A stretch of DNA of 64,000 nt from Thalassobellus citreus. GTDB lineage: Bacteria; Bacteroidota; Bacteroidia; Flavobacteriales; Flavobacteriaceae. The position numbers and the translations under genes are program-made. The notes below the pieces were generated by a model. It made no database searches and was not told where the DNA came from. It worked only from the letters and a program-made list of their open reading frames with translations. Positions 26,596 to 35,161 of the stretch are shown here, in pieces. Position 1 is the first letter of the stretch; every line of letters begins with the position of its first letter. The DNA lies in contig NZ_JBISCC010000124.1 in NCBI RefSeq assembly GCF_044385915.1, positions 124,001-188,000 on the forward strand, in the 5' to 3' direction.

Positions 26596-27210
26596 TTAAA
26601 ACAACCCATTAATCTCAGCATCAATAGTGTTTATAACACTTCCTAAGTCTTCTGGATTGTCTACAAAATCTAAATCATCAACATCTATTATTAGTAGTTT
26701 TCCTTTGGTGTAGCCGTGTATCCAAGCTTCGTAGCGTTCGTTTAATCGGCTTAAGTAATCAATACTTATTGAGTTTTCGTAATCGCGCCCACGCTTATGT
26801 ATTTGCTTTACTAAATTAGGGATAGTGCTACGTAAATAAATTAAAACATCGGGACCTTGTACTAAAGATTCCATTAATTCAAAAAGCGATTTGTAGTTTT
26901 CATAATCACGATTCGTCATTAAACCCATCGCATGTAAATTGGGTGCAAAAATATGTGCATCTTCATAGATAGTTCTATCTTGAATGATGTCTTTTCCACT
27001 TTTTCGAATTTCTAATACTTGACGAAATCTGCTATTTAAAAAGTACACCTGTAAGTTGAAACTCCAACGTTCCATTTGATTGTAAAAATCGTCTAAATAC
27101 GGGTTGTCTACAACATCTTCAAGTTGGGCTTCCCATTTATAATGTTTTGCTAGTAATTTAGTGAGGGTTGTTTTTCCAGCGCCAATATTTCCGGCAATAG
27201 CAATATGCAT
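26596..27210 (-). CDS. deoxynucleoside kinase family protein
   Basis: 204 aa, cytoplasmic. P-loop GNIGAGKTT at residues 7-15, substrate-binding EDVVDNPYLDDFYNQMERWS, the kinase motif IIQDRTIYEDAHIF (in place of the ERS motif) and a lid region KRGRDYENSISIDYLSRLNERYE. The family phosphorylates deoxyadenosine, deoxyguanosine or deoxycytidine from ATP for salvage; the exact specificity is not visible. It complements the nucleoside transporter at 4332-5858. It is 4 nt from the beta-propeller-like gene upstream on the same strand and converges with the MG2-like gene (9-nt gap). Confidence 0.9.
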   Translation of the reverse strand: MHIAIAGNIGAGKTTLTKLLAKHYKWEAQLEDVVDNPYLDDFYNQMERWSFNLQVYFLNSRFRQVLEIRKSGKDIIQDRTIYEDAHIFAPNLHAMGLMTNRDYENYKSLFELMESLVQGPDVLIYLRSTIPNLVKQIHKRGRDYENSISIDYLSRLNERYEAWIHGYTKGKLLIIDVDDLDFVDNPEDLGSVINTIDAEINGLF

Positions 27211-27214
27211 AATC

Positions 27215-27994
27215 TTAATCGATTTTTATTTGGTATTTGTAAATGCTTTCGTTGTTGTAAATATACAAGGTTTCGTTGGTTACAAAAAACTGTTTAATTA
27301 ATAAATTTGGAGTTGCTATTGGAATAGGCTTTTTAGTATTTCTTTTTAAATAGAATAAAGTGTTGTCTTTTTTTAAAATAATATTGTTATTACTTTCTGT
27401 TAAAGCTGTAAAGCCATCATTTTTAGTTTTCTGTAATAAGCTGCCAAAATAATTATATACATACAAATATTTTTTAGTTAGTAGCCAGCAGGTATTGTAG
27501 TTACTTTTTAAATCTAAAATTTCGGTTTGTACAGGTAAGGTTTGGGCTCTTGTTATATTTTGTTTATAATCGTAAAGTTCTAATTGCTGCGTGTCTTGAT
27601 TAAATATCCAAATGGTATTATCGTGTCCAGTGGCAATGTGTGAAACATTTTTGTAGTCTGATATGGTGTTAAAATCTATTTTAAATATTTCGGCTAATCT
27701 GTTATCTAGAATAATAACGGTATTAAAATCTTTATAAAAAAGGTTGATTTTTAATGGGTTGAAAGCATTAGCGCTTTTTAAATCACCTAATTGTAGGTTG
27801 TTATAAGTTATAGTTTTACTTGCGTTCTTTTTACTAAAAACATTGTTGTTAATAAAGTATTGCGTATTGAAATTGTCAATAGAAACAAGTGCTTCCGCAT
27901 TAAATTTGTAGCTTTTTATTAATGTTGTTTCAATACGTTCTTGAGAGAATGTAGAGGTAGTTAGTAGTAAAAAAAGATATATTATATGTTTCAT
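27215..27994 (-). CDS. secreted beta-propeller-like protein, function unknown
   Basis: 259 aa with Sec signal MKHIIYLFLLLTTSTFSQ. The body is a chain of short repeats with four-strand rhythm, such as NTIWIFNQDTQQLELYDYKQ and NTCWLLTKKYLYVYNYFGS, which suggests a small beta-propeller. No catalytic motif. It precedes the deoxynucleoside kinase by 4 nt and follows the response-regulator gene on the same strand by 34 nt, so all may be read together from the histidine kinase promoter. I have no functional assignment. Confidence 0.65.
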   Translation of the reverse strand: MKHIIYLFLLLTTSTFSQERIETTLIKSYKFNAEALVSIDNFNTQYFINNNVFSKKNASKTITYNNLQLGDLKSANAFNPLKINLFYKDFNTVIILDNRLAEIFKIDFNTISDYKNVSHIATGHDNTIWIFNQDTQQLELYDYKQNITRAQTLPVQTEILDLKSNYNTCWLLTKKYLYVYNYFGSLLQKTKNDGFTALTESNNNIILKKDNTLFYLKRNTKKPIPIATPNLLIKQFFVTNETLYIYNNESIYKYQIKID

Positions 27995-28028
27995 GGCGAC
28001 TTGAAAAATACAAAAATCAAACCACTTT

Positions 28029-28712
28029 TTAGCAAATTAGTTTATATCCAAAGCCTCTAACATTTAATATTTGAATGGATTCATCTAGTTTTAGTTTTTT
28101 TCTGAGTTTTGTAATAAATACATCCATGCTTCTAGCATTAAAAAAATCATCATTTCCCCAAAGTTTTTTCAAGATTATTGTTCTATCTAAAACAGTGTTT
28201 TTATTTTTTATTAAATGAAATAATAAATGTGCTTCTCTATGTGTAAGTTGAACTAAATCTTGATTTTTAAATTGTAACGTTTGTTTTGGAAAGTTAAATG
28301 TATAATGACCTATTGATAGTGTATCAGACGCTTTTTGAAGTTGCGTTCGTTTTAATAAACTATTGATTCTTACTATTAATTCTTCAATACTAAATGGTTT
28401 TTTTAAGTAATCATTACCGCCTATTGAAAAACCTTCAACAACATCTTGAGTTTGAGATTTAGCTGTTAAAAACATAATGGGAATCGTTTCATCAATAACT
28501 CGAATTTCTTTTGCTAAGGTAAATCCGTCTTTTTTTGGCATCATAACATCAAGAACTAACAATTCAGGTGTGTGGGTTTTATAAACTTCAAAAGCTTGTT
28601 CTCCATTGTTGCACAACAACACATTAAAGTTTCTAGTTTCTAAACTTTCTTTTATTATTTGGCCTAATGCTGGTTCGTCTTCAGCCAATAGTATGGTTGC
28701 TTGTTTACTCAT
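28029..28712 (-). CDS. OmpR/PhoB-family response regulator
   Basis: 227 aa. Receiver domain 1-120: acidic pocket LLAEDEPALG, phospho-acceptor Asp in LLVLDVMMPKKDGF, Thr in MFLTAKS and Lys in DYLKKPFS. Winged-helix DNA-binding domain 130-227 (VQLTHREAHLLFHLIKNKN, RSMDVFITKLRKKL, RGFGYKLIC). The start overlaps the stop of the histidine kinase gene by 8 nt, so they form a translationally coupled pair. OmpR/PhoB regulators bind direct repeats spaced about one helix turn; three such GTTAACAC repeats lie in the divergent gap upstream of the kinase gene and are the obvious candidate target. Confidence 0.95.
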   Translation of the reverse strand: MSKQATILLAEDEPALGQIIKESLETRNFNVLLCNNGEQAFEVYKTHTPELLVLDVMMPKKDGFTLAKEIRVIDETIPIMFLTAKSQTQDVVEGFSIGGNDYLKKPFSIEELIVRINSLLKRTQLQKASDTLSIGHYTFNFPKQTLQFKNQDLVQLTHREAHLLFHLIKNKNTVLDRTIILKKLWGNDDFFNARSMDVFITKLRKKLKLDESIQILNVRGFGYKLIC

Positions 28713-30153
28713 TTGGTATAGATATATTAAAGATAGTTGAACTTTCTTTTAAATTTAATTGAATGTCACCACCATGTTTTTCTGCTATTTTTTTTGCATA
28801 ATATAAGCCTATTCCAAAGCCTTTAACATCATGTGTGTTCCCTTTCGGAATTCGGTAAAACTTCTCGAATATTTTGTCTTTATGTAATTTGTTTAAGGTA
28901 TTACCATTATCAGAAATAGAAATGGTAAAAGCTAACGGTATTTTAAATATTTCAACTGTTATACTGTTTCCTCCATATTTTATAGCATTATCTAGAATGT
29001 TATTAATAGCATTTTCAAAATGAAATACATCAACTTTAGCCAATATTTCTTCAGAAGGTGCTATAAATTGAATGTTTTTATGGTGTGTTTGCATTTTATG
29101 TTTTTCAACAATAGCAGTTAAAATATCAGCTATATTATAGGTTTCTTTGTTTAGTTTTAAATTGTCACTATTTAATGTAGCTGTTTCTAAAAGTTTTTCA
29201 ACCATCACATTTAATTTAGATAATTGATTACTCGAAATATCTAAATAGTTTTTTGTTTTTTCTTTATTATCAATAACATTAAAGTCTTTAATACTTTCAA
29301 TGGCGACACCAATAGTGGTAATGGGAGTTTTAAATTCATGAGTAATATTACTGATTAAATCGTTTTTGACTTCCGCTAATTGTTTCTGTTTTTTAATAAT
29401 ATTTAAGAGATAAAACAGGCAGCTTATAACGGCTAAAATTAAAAAAAGGGATATTAAAATACTTGAAAGTATACGCTTTAAAATAATTTTAGTTTCGTTT
29501 GTGAAATAAATTTTTAATTCACTGTTTTCTCGTAAAAATGTTGATTTAGAACTAATAGATAAAAAATTAGCTTCAATATTATTTCGTGTTTTTTGTATGC
29601 TATTAGAGTCGTTTTTAAAAGATAAGGTATAAATAATATCCAATTGTTTTCGTTGTAACTCTTTATGCATTAAACTATCAATAGTATCAAGATTTAATGA
29701 GTCTTCACTAATAGAAATTAAAATTTTTGAGGTTAACGTTTTAATACTATCGAAATGTAATGAATCATTAAAATATTTTTTTATAATAATCTTATTTGTA
29801 TGCCATTCGTTATTAGATTCAGCTTGATAAAACTGTTCAAATACAGTGTCTTTTTTAATATTAGAATTTATTTGATGATTGTAAGAATAAGATTTTTTGT
29901 TAGCGATTTTGTTTTTATTAATAAAAATGGAATCGTTGTCTTTATAATTAAAATCAAAAGACACGGTGTTTTTTTTGGCAAGATTAGCAAAATAAGATTC
30001 AATAGAAGTATCTAAACTTAGTTGTACATCATTTATTAATTGTTGCTTGCTATAAAGGTAGTTTTTGTAATTCCAATAGAACTGAACACAAATAGTGCTA
30101 ATTATAACAAAGGTTATAAAGTATAGTATCCATTTTAATTTAGAATCGTTCAT
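28705..30153 (-). CDS. membrane sensor histidine kinase
   Basis: 482 aa. TM helix at about 9-27, an extracytoplasmic sensor of about 200 polar residues, second TM about 225-247 (IILKRILSSILISLFLILAV), then HisKA with H-box SNITHEFKTPITTIG and HATPase_c with N-box NAINNILDNAIKYG, G1 ISDNGNTL and G2 GFGIGLYYAKKIAEKHGG. It phosphorylates the regulator encoded immediately downstream. The sensor domain is not a family I recognise. The promoter lies within 40 nt upstream and the transcript is probably leaderless. Confidence 0.94.
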   Translation of the reverse strand: MNDSKLKWILYFITFVIISTICVQFYWNYKNYLYSKQQLINDVQLSLDTSIESYFANLAKKNTVSFDFNYKDNDSIFINKNKIANKKSYSYNHQINSNIKKDTVFEQFYQAESNNEWHTNKIIIKKYFNDSLHFDSIKTLTSKILISISEDSLNLDTIDSLMHKELQRKQLDIIYTLSFKNDSNSIQKTRNNIEANFLSISSKSTFLRENSELKIYFTNETKIILKRILSSILISLFLILAVISCLFYLLNIIKKQKQLAEVKNDLISNITHEFKTPITTIGVAIESIKDFNVIDNKEKTKNYLDISSNQLSKLNVMVEKLLETATLNSDNLKLNKETYNIADILTAIVEKHKMQTHHKNIQFIAPSEEILAKVDVFHFENAINNILDNAIKYGGNSITVEIFKIPLAFTISISDNGNTLNKLHKDKIFEKFYRIPKGNTHDVKGFGIGLYYAKKIAEKHGGDIQLNLKESSTIFNISIPNE

Positions 30154-30157
30154 AAAT

Positions 30158-30189
30158 CAAAAGTAAATGTTAAAACCGTATAAAACCAA
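30158..30189 (-). promoter_or_regulatory. promoter of the histidine kinase / response regulator operon
   Basis: On the minus strand: TTG (30189-30187), 21-nt spacer, TACTTTTG (30165-30158). Transcription should begin at or next to the ATG at 30153. The repeat array 30193-30218 abuts the -33 box. Confidence 0.6.
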
Positions 30190-30192
30190 TCG

Positions 30193-30218
30193 GTTAACAC
30201 ACGTTAACACTCGTTAAC
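30193..30218. promoter_or_regulatory. three 10-bp-phased GTTAACAC direct repeats
   Basis: GTTAACAC at 30193, GTTAACAC at 30203 and GTTAAC at 30213, exactly one helical turn apart, in the 123-bp gap between the two-component operon and the GLPGLI operon. Direct repeats with this phasing are how OmpR/PhoB-type regulators bind, so this is the probable site of the neighbouring regulator, placed to act on both promoters. Confidence 0.65.
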
Positions 30219-30276
30219 TATAAAATGTTGTTTTAGATATCATATTTGCAGCATCAATAATTAAAAACGAACAGAT

Positions 30277-31131
30277 ATGAATACGATTATTAAAACCATT
30301 GTTATTTCGGTTATAGTATTATTTTCAATGCTTATCAATGCACAAGATTTTCAGGGAAAAGCCACTTATAAAACGAAGCGGAAAATAGACATTAAACTAG
30401 ATAGTACACAGATAAATTCTGAAATGCATCAGCGAATGATAGAAATGATGAAGAAACAGTTTGAAAAAACATTCATTTTGAGTTTTAACAAAGAAGAATC
30501 ACTTTATAAAGAAGATGAGAAATTAGAAGCTCCTCAAGCAGGTAATATGCGAATGGTTTTTGTAAGCACAGATGAAGCTGACATATTGTATAAAAATATG
30601 AAAGAGAAAAGATATACATCAAAAAATGAAGTGTTTGGTAAAATATTTTTGGTTAAAGATGAATTACCAAAATTAGATTGGGAACTTGAAAGCGAGACTA
30701 AAAACATTGGAGACTATACTTGTTATAAAGCAACAATGAAACGAATGGTTCCAGTAATGGAAAGTGGTATTAGTGTGAATGGTGACAAAGACTTAGATAC
30801 AGATTTAAATGACGAACCAAAAATGGAAGAAATAACGATTACTGCTTGGTATACATCGCAGATACCAATAAATAATGGACCAGCTAAGTATCATGGGCTG
30901 CCTGGTTTAATTTTAGAAGTTAATGATGGAACAGAAACTATTGTTTGTAGTAAAATTGTATTAAATTCTAAGAATATATTTAGTGTTGTAGAACCCAAAA
31001 AAGGAAAAGTAGTAAATCAATCAGATTTTGAATCTATTGTAGAAAAAAGAATGCAAGAGGAGGATGAAAGGAGAGAAAATAGTCGTAATGATGATGACGG
31101 ACAAAGAATAGAAATAAGAATTGGTGGCTAG
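30277..31131 (+). CDS. GLPGLI family secreted protein (copy 1)
   Basis: 284 aa. Signal peptide ending FSMLINAQ. The diagnostic motif appears as KYHGLPGLILEVNDG near residue 207, preceded by the conserved ITAWYTSQIPINNGPAKYHG. Other shared features are KTFILSFNKEESLYKEDEKL and YTCYKATMKR. The family is Bacteroidota-specific, secreted and of unknown biochemical role. A paralogue follows at 31222 and a beta-barrel receptor-like protein at 32111, all in one direction. A -7-like CATATTTG (30241-30248) lies 28 nt before the ATG; its weak -33 fits a promoter that needs an activator. Confidence 0.88.
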   Translation: MNTIIKTIVISVIVLFSMLINAQDFQGKATYKTKRKIDIKLDSTQINSEMHQRMIEMMKKQFEKTFILSFNKEESLYKEDEKLEAPQAGNMRMVFVSTDEADILYKNMKEKRYTSKNEVFGKIFLVKDELPKLDWELESETKNIGDYTCYKATMKRMVPVMESGISVNGDKDLDTDLNDEPKMEEITITAWYTSQIPINNGPAKYHGLPGLILEVNDGTETIVCSKIVLNSKNIFSVVEPKKGKVVNQSDFESIVEKRMQEEDERRENSRNDDDGQRIEIRIGG

Positions 31132-31221
31132 TTTTTAAGAATACTTTAACACTTTTCAATTAAACTAAATAATGTAGTTTAGGTCTAAGTTTAATTAATG
31201 CCTAACAAAACATTATTATCT

Positions 31222-32085
31222 ATGAATTTCAATTCTTTTAAAACTGTAATAACACCTTTATTGCTATTGGTTTCCTTTGTTTCTTTTGCTCAAAAAGACT
31301 TTCAAGGAAAAGCGTACTACGAGTCAAAAACTACTATGGATATGAGCAGCTTTGGTGGCGGCCAATTAAGTGAAGAGCGTAAAAAACAAATTGCAGACCG
31401 CATGAAAAGTGCTTTAGAAAAAACATTTATCCTAACTTTTAATCAATCTGAATCTTTGTATAAAGAAGAAGAAAAACTAGAAGCACCTGGACAAGGTGGT
31501 GGTATGCGTTTTAGAATGATGATGGGGACAGGTGGTACACAATATAAAAATGTGAAAGATCAAAAAGTTTTAAAGGCACAAGAGTTTTTTGGAAAACAAT
31601 TTTTAATAAATGATAGCTTACAAAAGTTAGAATGGGAATTAGGTGCCGAAACTAAAACCATTGGGAAATATACATGTTTTAAAGCAACAGCAATTAAAAA
31701 AGTAGAAGGTTTTGATATGACTAGTTTTAGACGAAAAAATAACAACGAAAAACCTAAAGATTCTACAAGTACTAAAAAAGAAGAAACTAAAGAAGTTGAT
31801 GCTCCTAGAGAAATAATGGTTACAGCTTGGTATACACCACAAATACCAATTAATCAAGGTCCAGATGTGTATTGGGGGCTACCAGGATTAATTTTAGAAA
31901 TTAATGCAGATAGAACAACCATTTTATGTTCAAAAATAATATTAAACCCTTCAGAAAAGGAAATTATTAAAGTGCCATCAAAAGGAAAAGAAGTTACCCA
32001 AAACGAATATGACGCCATTGTAAAGAAAAAAACAGAAGAAATGCGTGAGATGTATAGAGGTCGTGGAGGACGTGCGCATAGATAA
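31222..32085 (+). CDS. GLPGLI family secreted protein (copy 2)
   Basis: 287 aa from the ATG at 31222; the earlier ATG at 31198 only adds MPNKTLLS and weakens the signal peptide MNFNSFKTVITPLLLLVSFV. Motif VYWGLPGLILEINADR near residue 220, preceded by VTAWYTPQIPINQGP. Alignable with copy 1 over most of its length (KTFILTFNQSESLYKEEEKL versus KTFILSFNKEESLYKEDEKL), so the pair arose by tandem duplication. It differs by Gly-rich stretches (GGGMRFRMMMGTGG) and a charged insert with repeated Lys/Glu before the motif. Confidence 0.88.
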   Translation: MNFNSFKTVITPLLLLVSFVSFAQKDFQGKAYYESKTTMDMSSFGGGQLSEERKKQIADRMKSALEKTFILTFNQSESLYKEEEKLEAPGQGGGMRFRMMMGTGGTQYKNVKDQKVLKAQEFFGKQFLINDSLQKLEWELGAETKTIGKYTCFKATAIKKVEGFDMTSFRRKNNNEKPKDSTSTKKEETKEVDAPREIMVTAWYTPQIPINQGPDVYWGLPGLILEINADRTTILCSKIILNPSEKEIIKVPSKGKEVTQNEYDAIVKKKTEEMREMYRGRGGRAHR

Positions 32086-32110
32086 TCTTTAATTCAATCA
32101 ATCAGAAATA

Positions 32111-34822
32111 ATGAAAAAAATAATTTTATTAATGCTGCTTTTAGTGGCTGAAGTAACTTTTGCCCAAATAAAAGTGGAGGGAGTTGTTAAAGATAGTATA
32201 GGTGCCCCGCTTGAGTTGGCAAATGTAATTGCTATAAACCAAGAAACTCAAAAACTAGATTCTTATGGTATTACAAATTCTGATGGGCGTTATAAGTTAT
32301 CCTTAGAAAAAAACACCTCATACAAATTACAGGTAAGTTATATTGGTATGAAAACAGGGCAAGAAGATATAAAAACTTTGGATGCCGATATGATTCAGAA
32401 TTTTACGCTACAAAACGATAATACGTTAGATGCCGTAGAATTGGTTTATGAAATGCCCGTTACCATTAAAGGGGATACTATTGTTTATAATGCCGATTCT
32501 TTTAATAAAGGAACAGAAAGGAAATTAGGAGATGTTCTTAAAAATTTACCAGGAGTTGAAGTTAATGATGACGGACAAATAGAAGTTGAAGGAAAAACAG
32601 TTGGAAAAGTAATGGTTGATGGAAAAGATTTTTTTGATGGCGATTCAAAATTAGCTGTCGAAAATATTCCTGCAAATGCTGTTGATAAAGTACAGGTGCT
32701 TAAAAATTTCGCTGAGGTAGGACAATTAAGTGGTGTTACTAATAATCAAGACAATATTGCCATTAATATTAAATTAAAAGAAGGCAAAAAGAACTTTTGG
32801 TTTGGTAATGTAACAGCAGGTGGAGGTTCGTCAGATAAAAATGAATTGTATTTATTACAGCCTAAATTGTTTTATTACAGTCCAGAATATAGTATTAATG
32901 TTATTACAGATTTAAATAATTTAGGTGAAGTCGCGTTTTCGCGTCGTGATTATTTCAATTTCACTGGTGGATTTAGAAACCCTAGTAGAAGTAGCGGCAC
33001 CAATATTAATTTAGGAAGTAATAATCTAGGCTTTTTAACAGCGCAAAATAATAGAGCAAAAGATATTAATACCAAGTTTGGAGCGGCCAATTTTAGCTGG
33101 TCGCCTAATAAAGCTTTAGATTTAAGTGGGTTTGCTATTTTTTCTAACAGTAAAACCGAATTGCAGGAAAATAGAGATGTTCAATATACTGATGAGGGTT
33201 TAAGTATTCCAGACGAAAGTACCGAAAGTAATACGATACAACGTAGTGATTTAGGTATGGTAAAATTGTCGGCTAAATATAAACCAAATGCTAATAATCA
33301 ATTAGATTATGATGTTTTAGGGCGTGTATCAAAAGAATCACAAGATCAAGGTTTTTTCTCTACAGTTAATGGTAGTATTGCTCAGTTAGAAAATTCAAGT
33401 CCATATAGTATCAATCAAAATTTAAACTATTATTATACGCTTAATGATAAAAATATTTTCGCCTTAGAAGTTCAACATTTATTACAAGATGAAGACCCGT
33501 TTTATAATGCTGTTTTAGAAGATAAAGATAACTATGAAGAAACCGCAAATGATTTAGGGTTAGATGGTGCTCAAATAGGTTATAACATTGCTCAAGAGAA
33601 GCGAGTGAAATCTAATCAAGTGGATGCTAAATTAGATTATTGGAATATATTAAATAATAAAAGTGATATTAATTTCACTGTTGGAACTATACTAAGTAGC
33701 CAACAATTTGATTCTGATATTTTTCAATTTTTAGATAATGATTCTAGATTTAATCCAACACCTACAATTAATGAAGGATTAGATACTAACGATATTAAGT
33801 ACAATTTTAGTGATATTTATTTAGCAGCTCATTATAGGTTGAAATCGGGAATTTTTACTTTTACACCGGGTGTTTCAGCACATGCTTATAGCACTAATAA
33901 CTCACAACAAAGTACTAAGACTACCGATAATTTTTTTAGGCTATTACCCGATTTTAATATGCGTATGCAGTTAAAAAAGAGTGAGCAAGTTACTTTAAAT
34001 TATCGTATGCAAACGCAATTTACCGATGTGTCTAAGTTTGCAAGCGGGTTGGTTTTAAATAGCTACAGTGCTTTGTTTTCAGGGAGTCCAGAGTTAGAAA
34101 ATGCTTTGTCGCATAATATTAACTTGTCTTATTATAGTTTTAATATGTTTAATTATACGAATGTTTTTGCAAGATTGAGTTATAATAAAAGCATCGATAA
34201 CATTAGAAATACATCTGTTTTCGAACCTGGAAGTGTTGTGCGGGTTAGTTCTCCTTTTAATTCTGCTTTTGCAGATGAAAGCGCGAGTGCTAATGCCAGA
34301 TTTCAGCGTACATTTGGTGAATTAAGAGCTTCTGTAAGAGGGAATTTAAATTATTCAAAGTTTAATCAATTTGTACAAAATGTTCAATCTGTAAGTGAGA
34401 GCTTTTCTCAAACCTATAGAACAGAGTTAAGAACCAATTTTAAAACAGCTCCTAATATTGAATTAGGATACCGCTATTCTATTCAAGATAATAATCAAGG
34501 AAATAGTAATACTAAGTTTTATACAAAGTCACCATCTGTAGAATTTGATGCACTTATTTTTAAATCATTTACATTAAAATCTGATTACTCATATAATAAT
34601 TTTAGTGATGAAGATAAAACGATTAATAGTTATGAATTTTTAAATGCATCTTTAGCATACAAAAAAGATAAGGATGCTAAGTTAGAATACGAAATTAAAG
34701 CGACTAACTTGTTCAATACCAAGGCGCAAAATAACACAAACACAAGTGCGATATCTGTTAGTGCTACCGAGTATTTTATTCAACCTTTATTTGTTTCGTT
34801 TAGATTACGATACGAATTGTAA
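32111..34822 (+). CDS. outer-membrane beta-barrel TonB-receptor-like protein
   Basis: 903 aa. Signal peptide MKKIILLMLLLVAEVTFAQ, carboxypeptidase-regulatory domain at 21-100 (VEGVVKDSIGAPLELANVIA ... NSDGRYKLSL), a plug-like region (KGDTIVYNADSFNKGTERKL, LPGVEVNDDGQIEVEGKTVG, VMVDGKDFFDGDSKLAVENI) and a long barrel with the OMP_b-brl_3 style ending SFRLRYEL. This group is usually found beside GLPGLI proteins, as here. It starts 25 nt after the second GLPGLI gene. Transported substrate or exported partner unknown; control by the adjacent two-component system is inferred. Confidence 0.88.
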   Translation: MKKIILLMLLLVAEVTFAQIKVEGVVKDSIGAPLELANVIAINQETQKLDSYGITNSDGRYKLSLEKNTSYKLQVSYIGMKTGQEDIKTLDADMIQNFTLQNDNTLDAVELVYEMPVTIKGDTIVYNADSFNKGTERKLGDVLKNLPGVEVNDDGQIEVEGKTVGKVMVDGKDFFDGDSKLAVENIPANAVDKVQVLKNFAEVGQLSGVTNNQDNIAINIKLKEGKKNFWFGNVTAGGGSSDKNELYLLQPKLFYYSPEYSINVITDLNNLGEVAFSRRDYFNFTGGFRNPSRSSGTNINLGSNNLGFLTAQNNRAKDINTKFGAANFSWSPNKALDLSGFAIFSNSKTELQENRDVQYTDEGLSIPDESTESNTIQRSDLGMVKLSAKYKPNANNQLDYDVLGRVSKESQDQGFFSTVNGSIAQLENSSPYSINQNLNYYYTLNDKNIFALEVQHLLQDEDPFYNAVLEDKDNYEETANDLGLDGAQIGYNIAQEKRVKSNQVDAKLDYWNILNNKSDINFTVGTILSSQQFDSDIFQFLDNDSRFNPTPTINEGLDTNDIKYNFSDIYLAAHYRLKSGIFTFTPGVSAHAYSTNNSQQSTKTTDNFFRLLPDFNMRMQLKKSEQVTLNYRMQTQFTDVSKFASGLVLNSYSALFSGSPELENALSHNINLSYYSFNMFNYTNVFARLSYNKSIDNIRNTSVFEPGSVVRVSSPFNSAFADESASANARFQRTFGELRASVRGNLNYSKFNQFVQNVQSVSESFSQTYRTELRTNFKTAPNIELGYRYSIQDNNQGNSNTKFYTKSPSVEFDALIFKSFTLKSDYSYNNFSDEDKTINSYEFLNASLAYKKDKDAKLEYEIKATNLFNTKAQNNTNTSAISVSATEYFIQPLFVSFRLRYEL

Positions 34823-34839
34823 AAATTGCATGATTTTAT

Positions 34840-34870
34840 TTTGCATACTTAATAAACTATAATATATTTG
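34840..34870 (+). promoter_or_regulatory. tRNA-Tyr promoter (consensus Bacteroidota)
   Basis: TTTG at 34840-34843, exactly 19 nt, then TATATTTG at 34863-34870, 11 nt before the first base of the tRNA. This is a textbook match. Confidence 0.85.
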
Positions 34871-34881
34871 CGCACGGTTTT

Positions 34882-34963
<82 letters not shown>

Positions 34964-34972
34964 CTTTAACTT

Positions 34973-35002
34973 AAAAAGTCTGCATTTTTGCAGACTTTTT
35001 TG
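34973..35002 (+). terminator. terminator after tRNA-Tyr
   Basis: AAAAAGTCTGC and GCAGACTTTTT form a perfect stem around a short T-rich loop, with continued T-run. Confidence 0.9.
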
Positions 35003-35023
35003 TTTTGTGATTTTAAAAGGTTC

Positions 35024-35154
35024 GTTTAACGGTCTCGGCTATGAGTAGTTGCGTGGGTTTGCACTTAACTTTGCAAGTACGTACCAAGTTGAAAATCCGC
35101 GAGGATTTTCAGAAGTAGACGAGAACAAGCATTTACTTATAGCCATTGTTGTAC
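35024..35154 (-). repeat. 131-bp attC-like folded repeat
   Basis: Read on the minus strand it begins 7 nt after the stop codon of the lipoprotein gene. Outer arms GGCTATAAGT (35144-35135) and ACTCATAGCC (35046-35037) pair 9 of 10; an inner hairpin TGAAAATCC-tcgc-GGATTTTCA (35111-35090) is perfect. The ends are GTACAAC (35154-35148) and GTTAAAC (35030-35024); the latter fits the integron R' consensus GTTRRRY and the former fits RYYYAAC at 6 of 7. Size and arrangement resemble an integron attC site; no integrase is present in the window. Confidence 0.5.
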
Positions 35155-35161
35155 AACGTTT

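Noticed and set aside
28029..30153. Two-component pair as the PorX/PorY regulators of type IX secretion
   Set aside because: The regulator has an OmpR-type winged helix, not the PorX effector domain, and no por genes are near.
30193..30218. GTTAACAC repeats as a mobile-element end or integration scar
   Set aside because: No inverted partner or transposase nearby; helical phasing beside a regulator gene fits an operator better.
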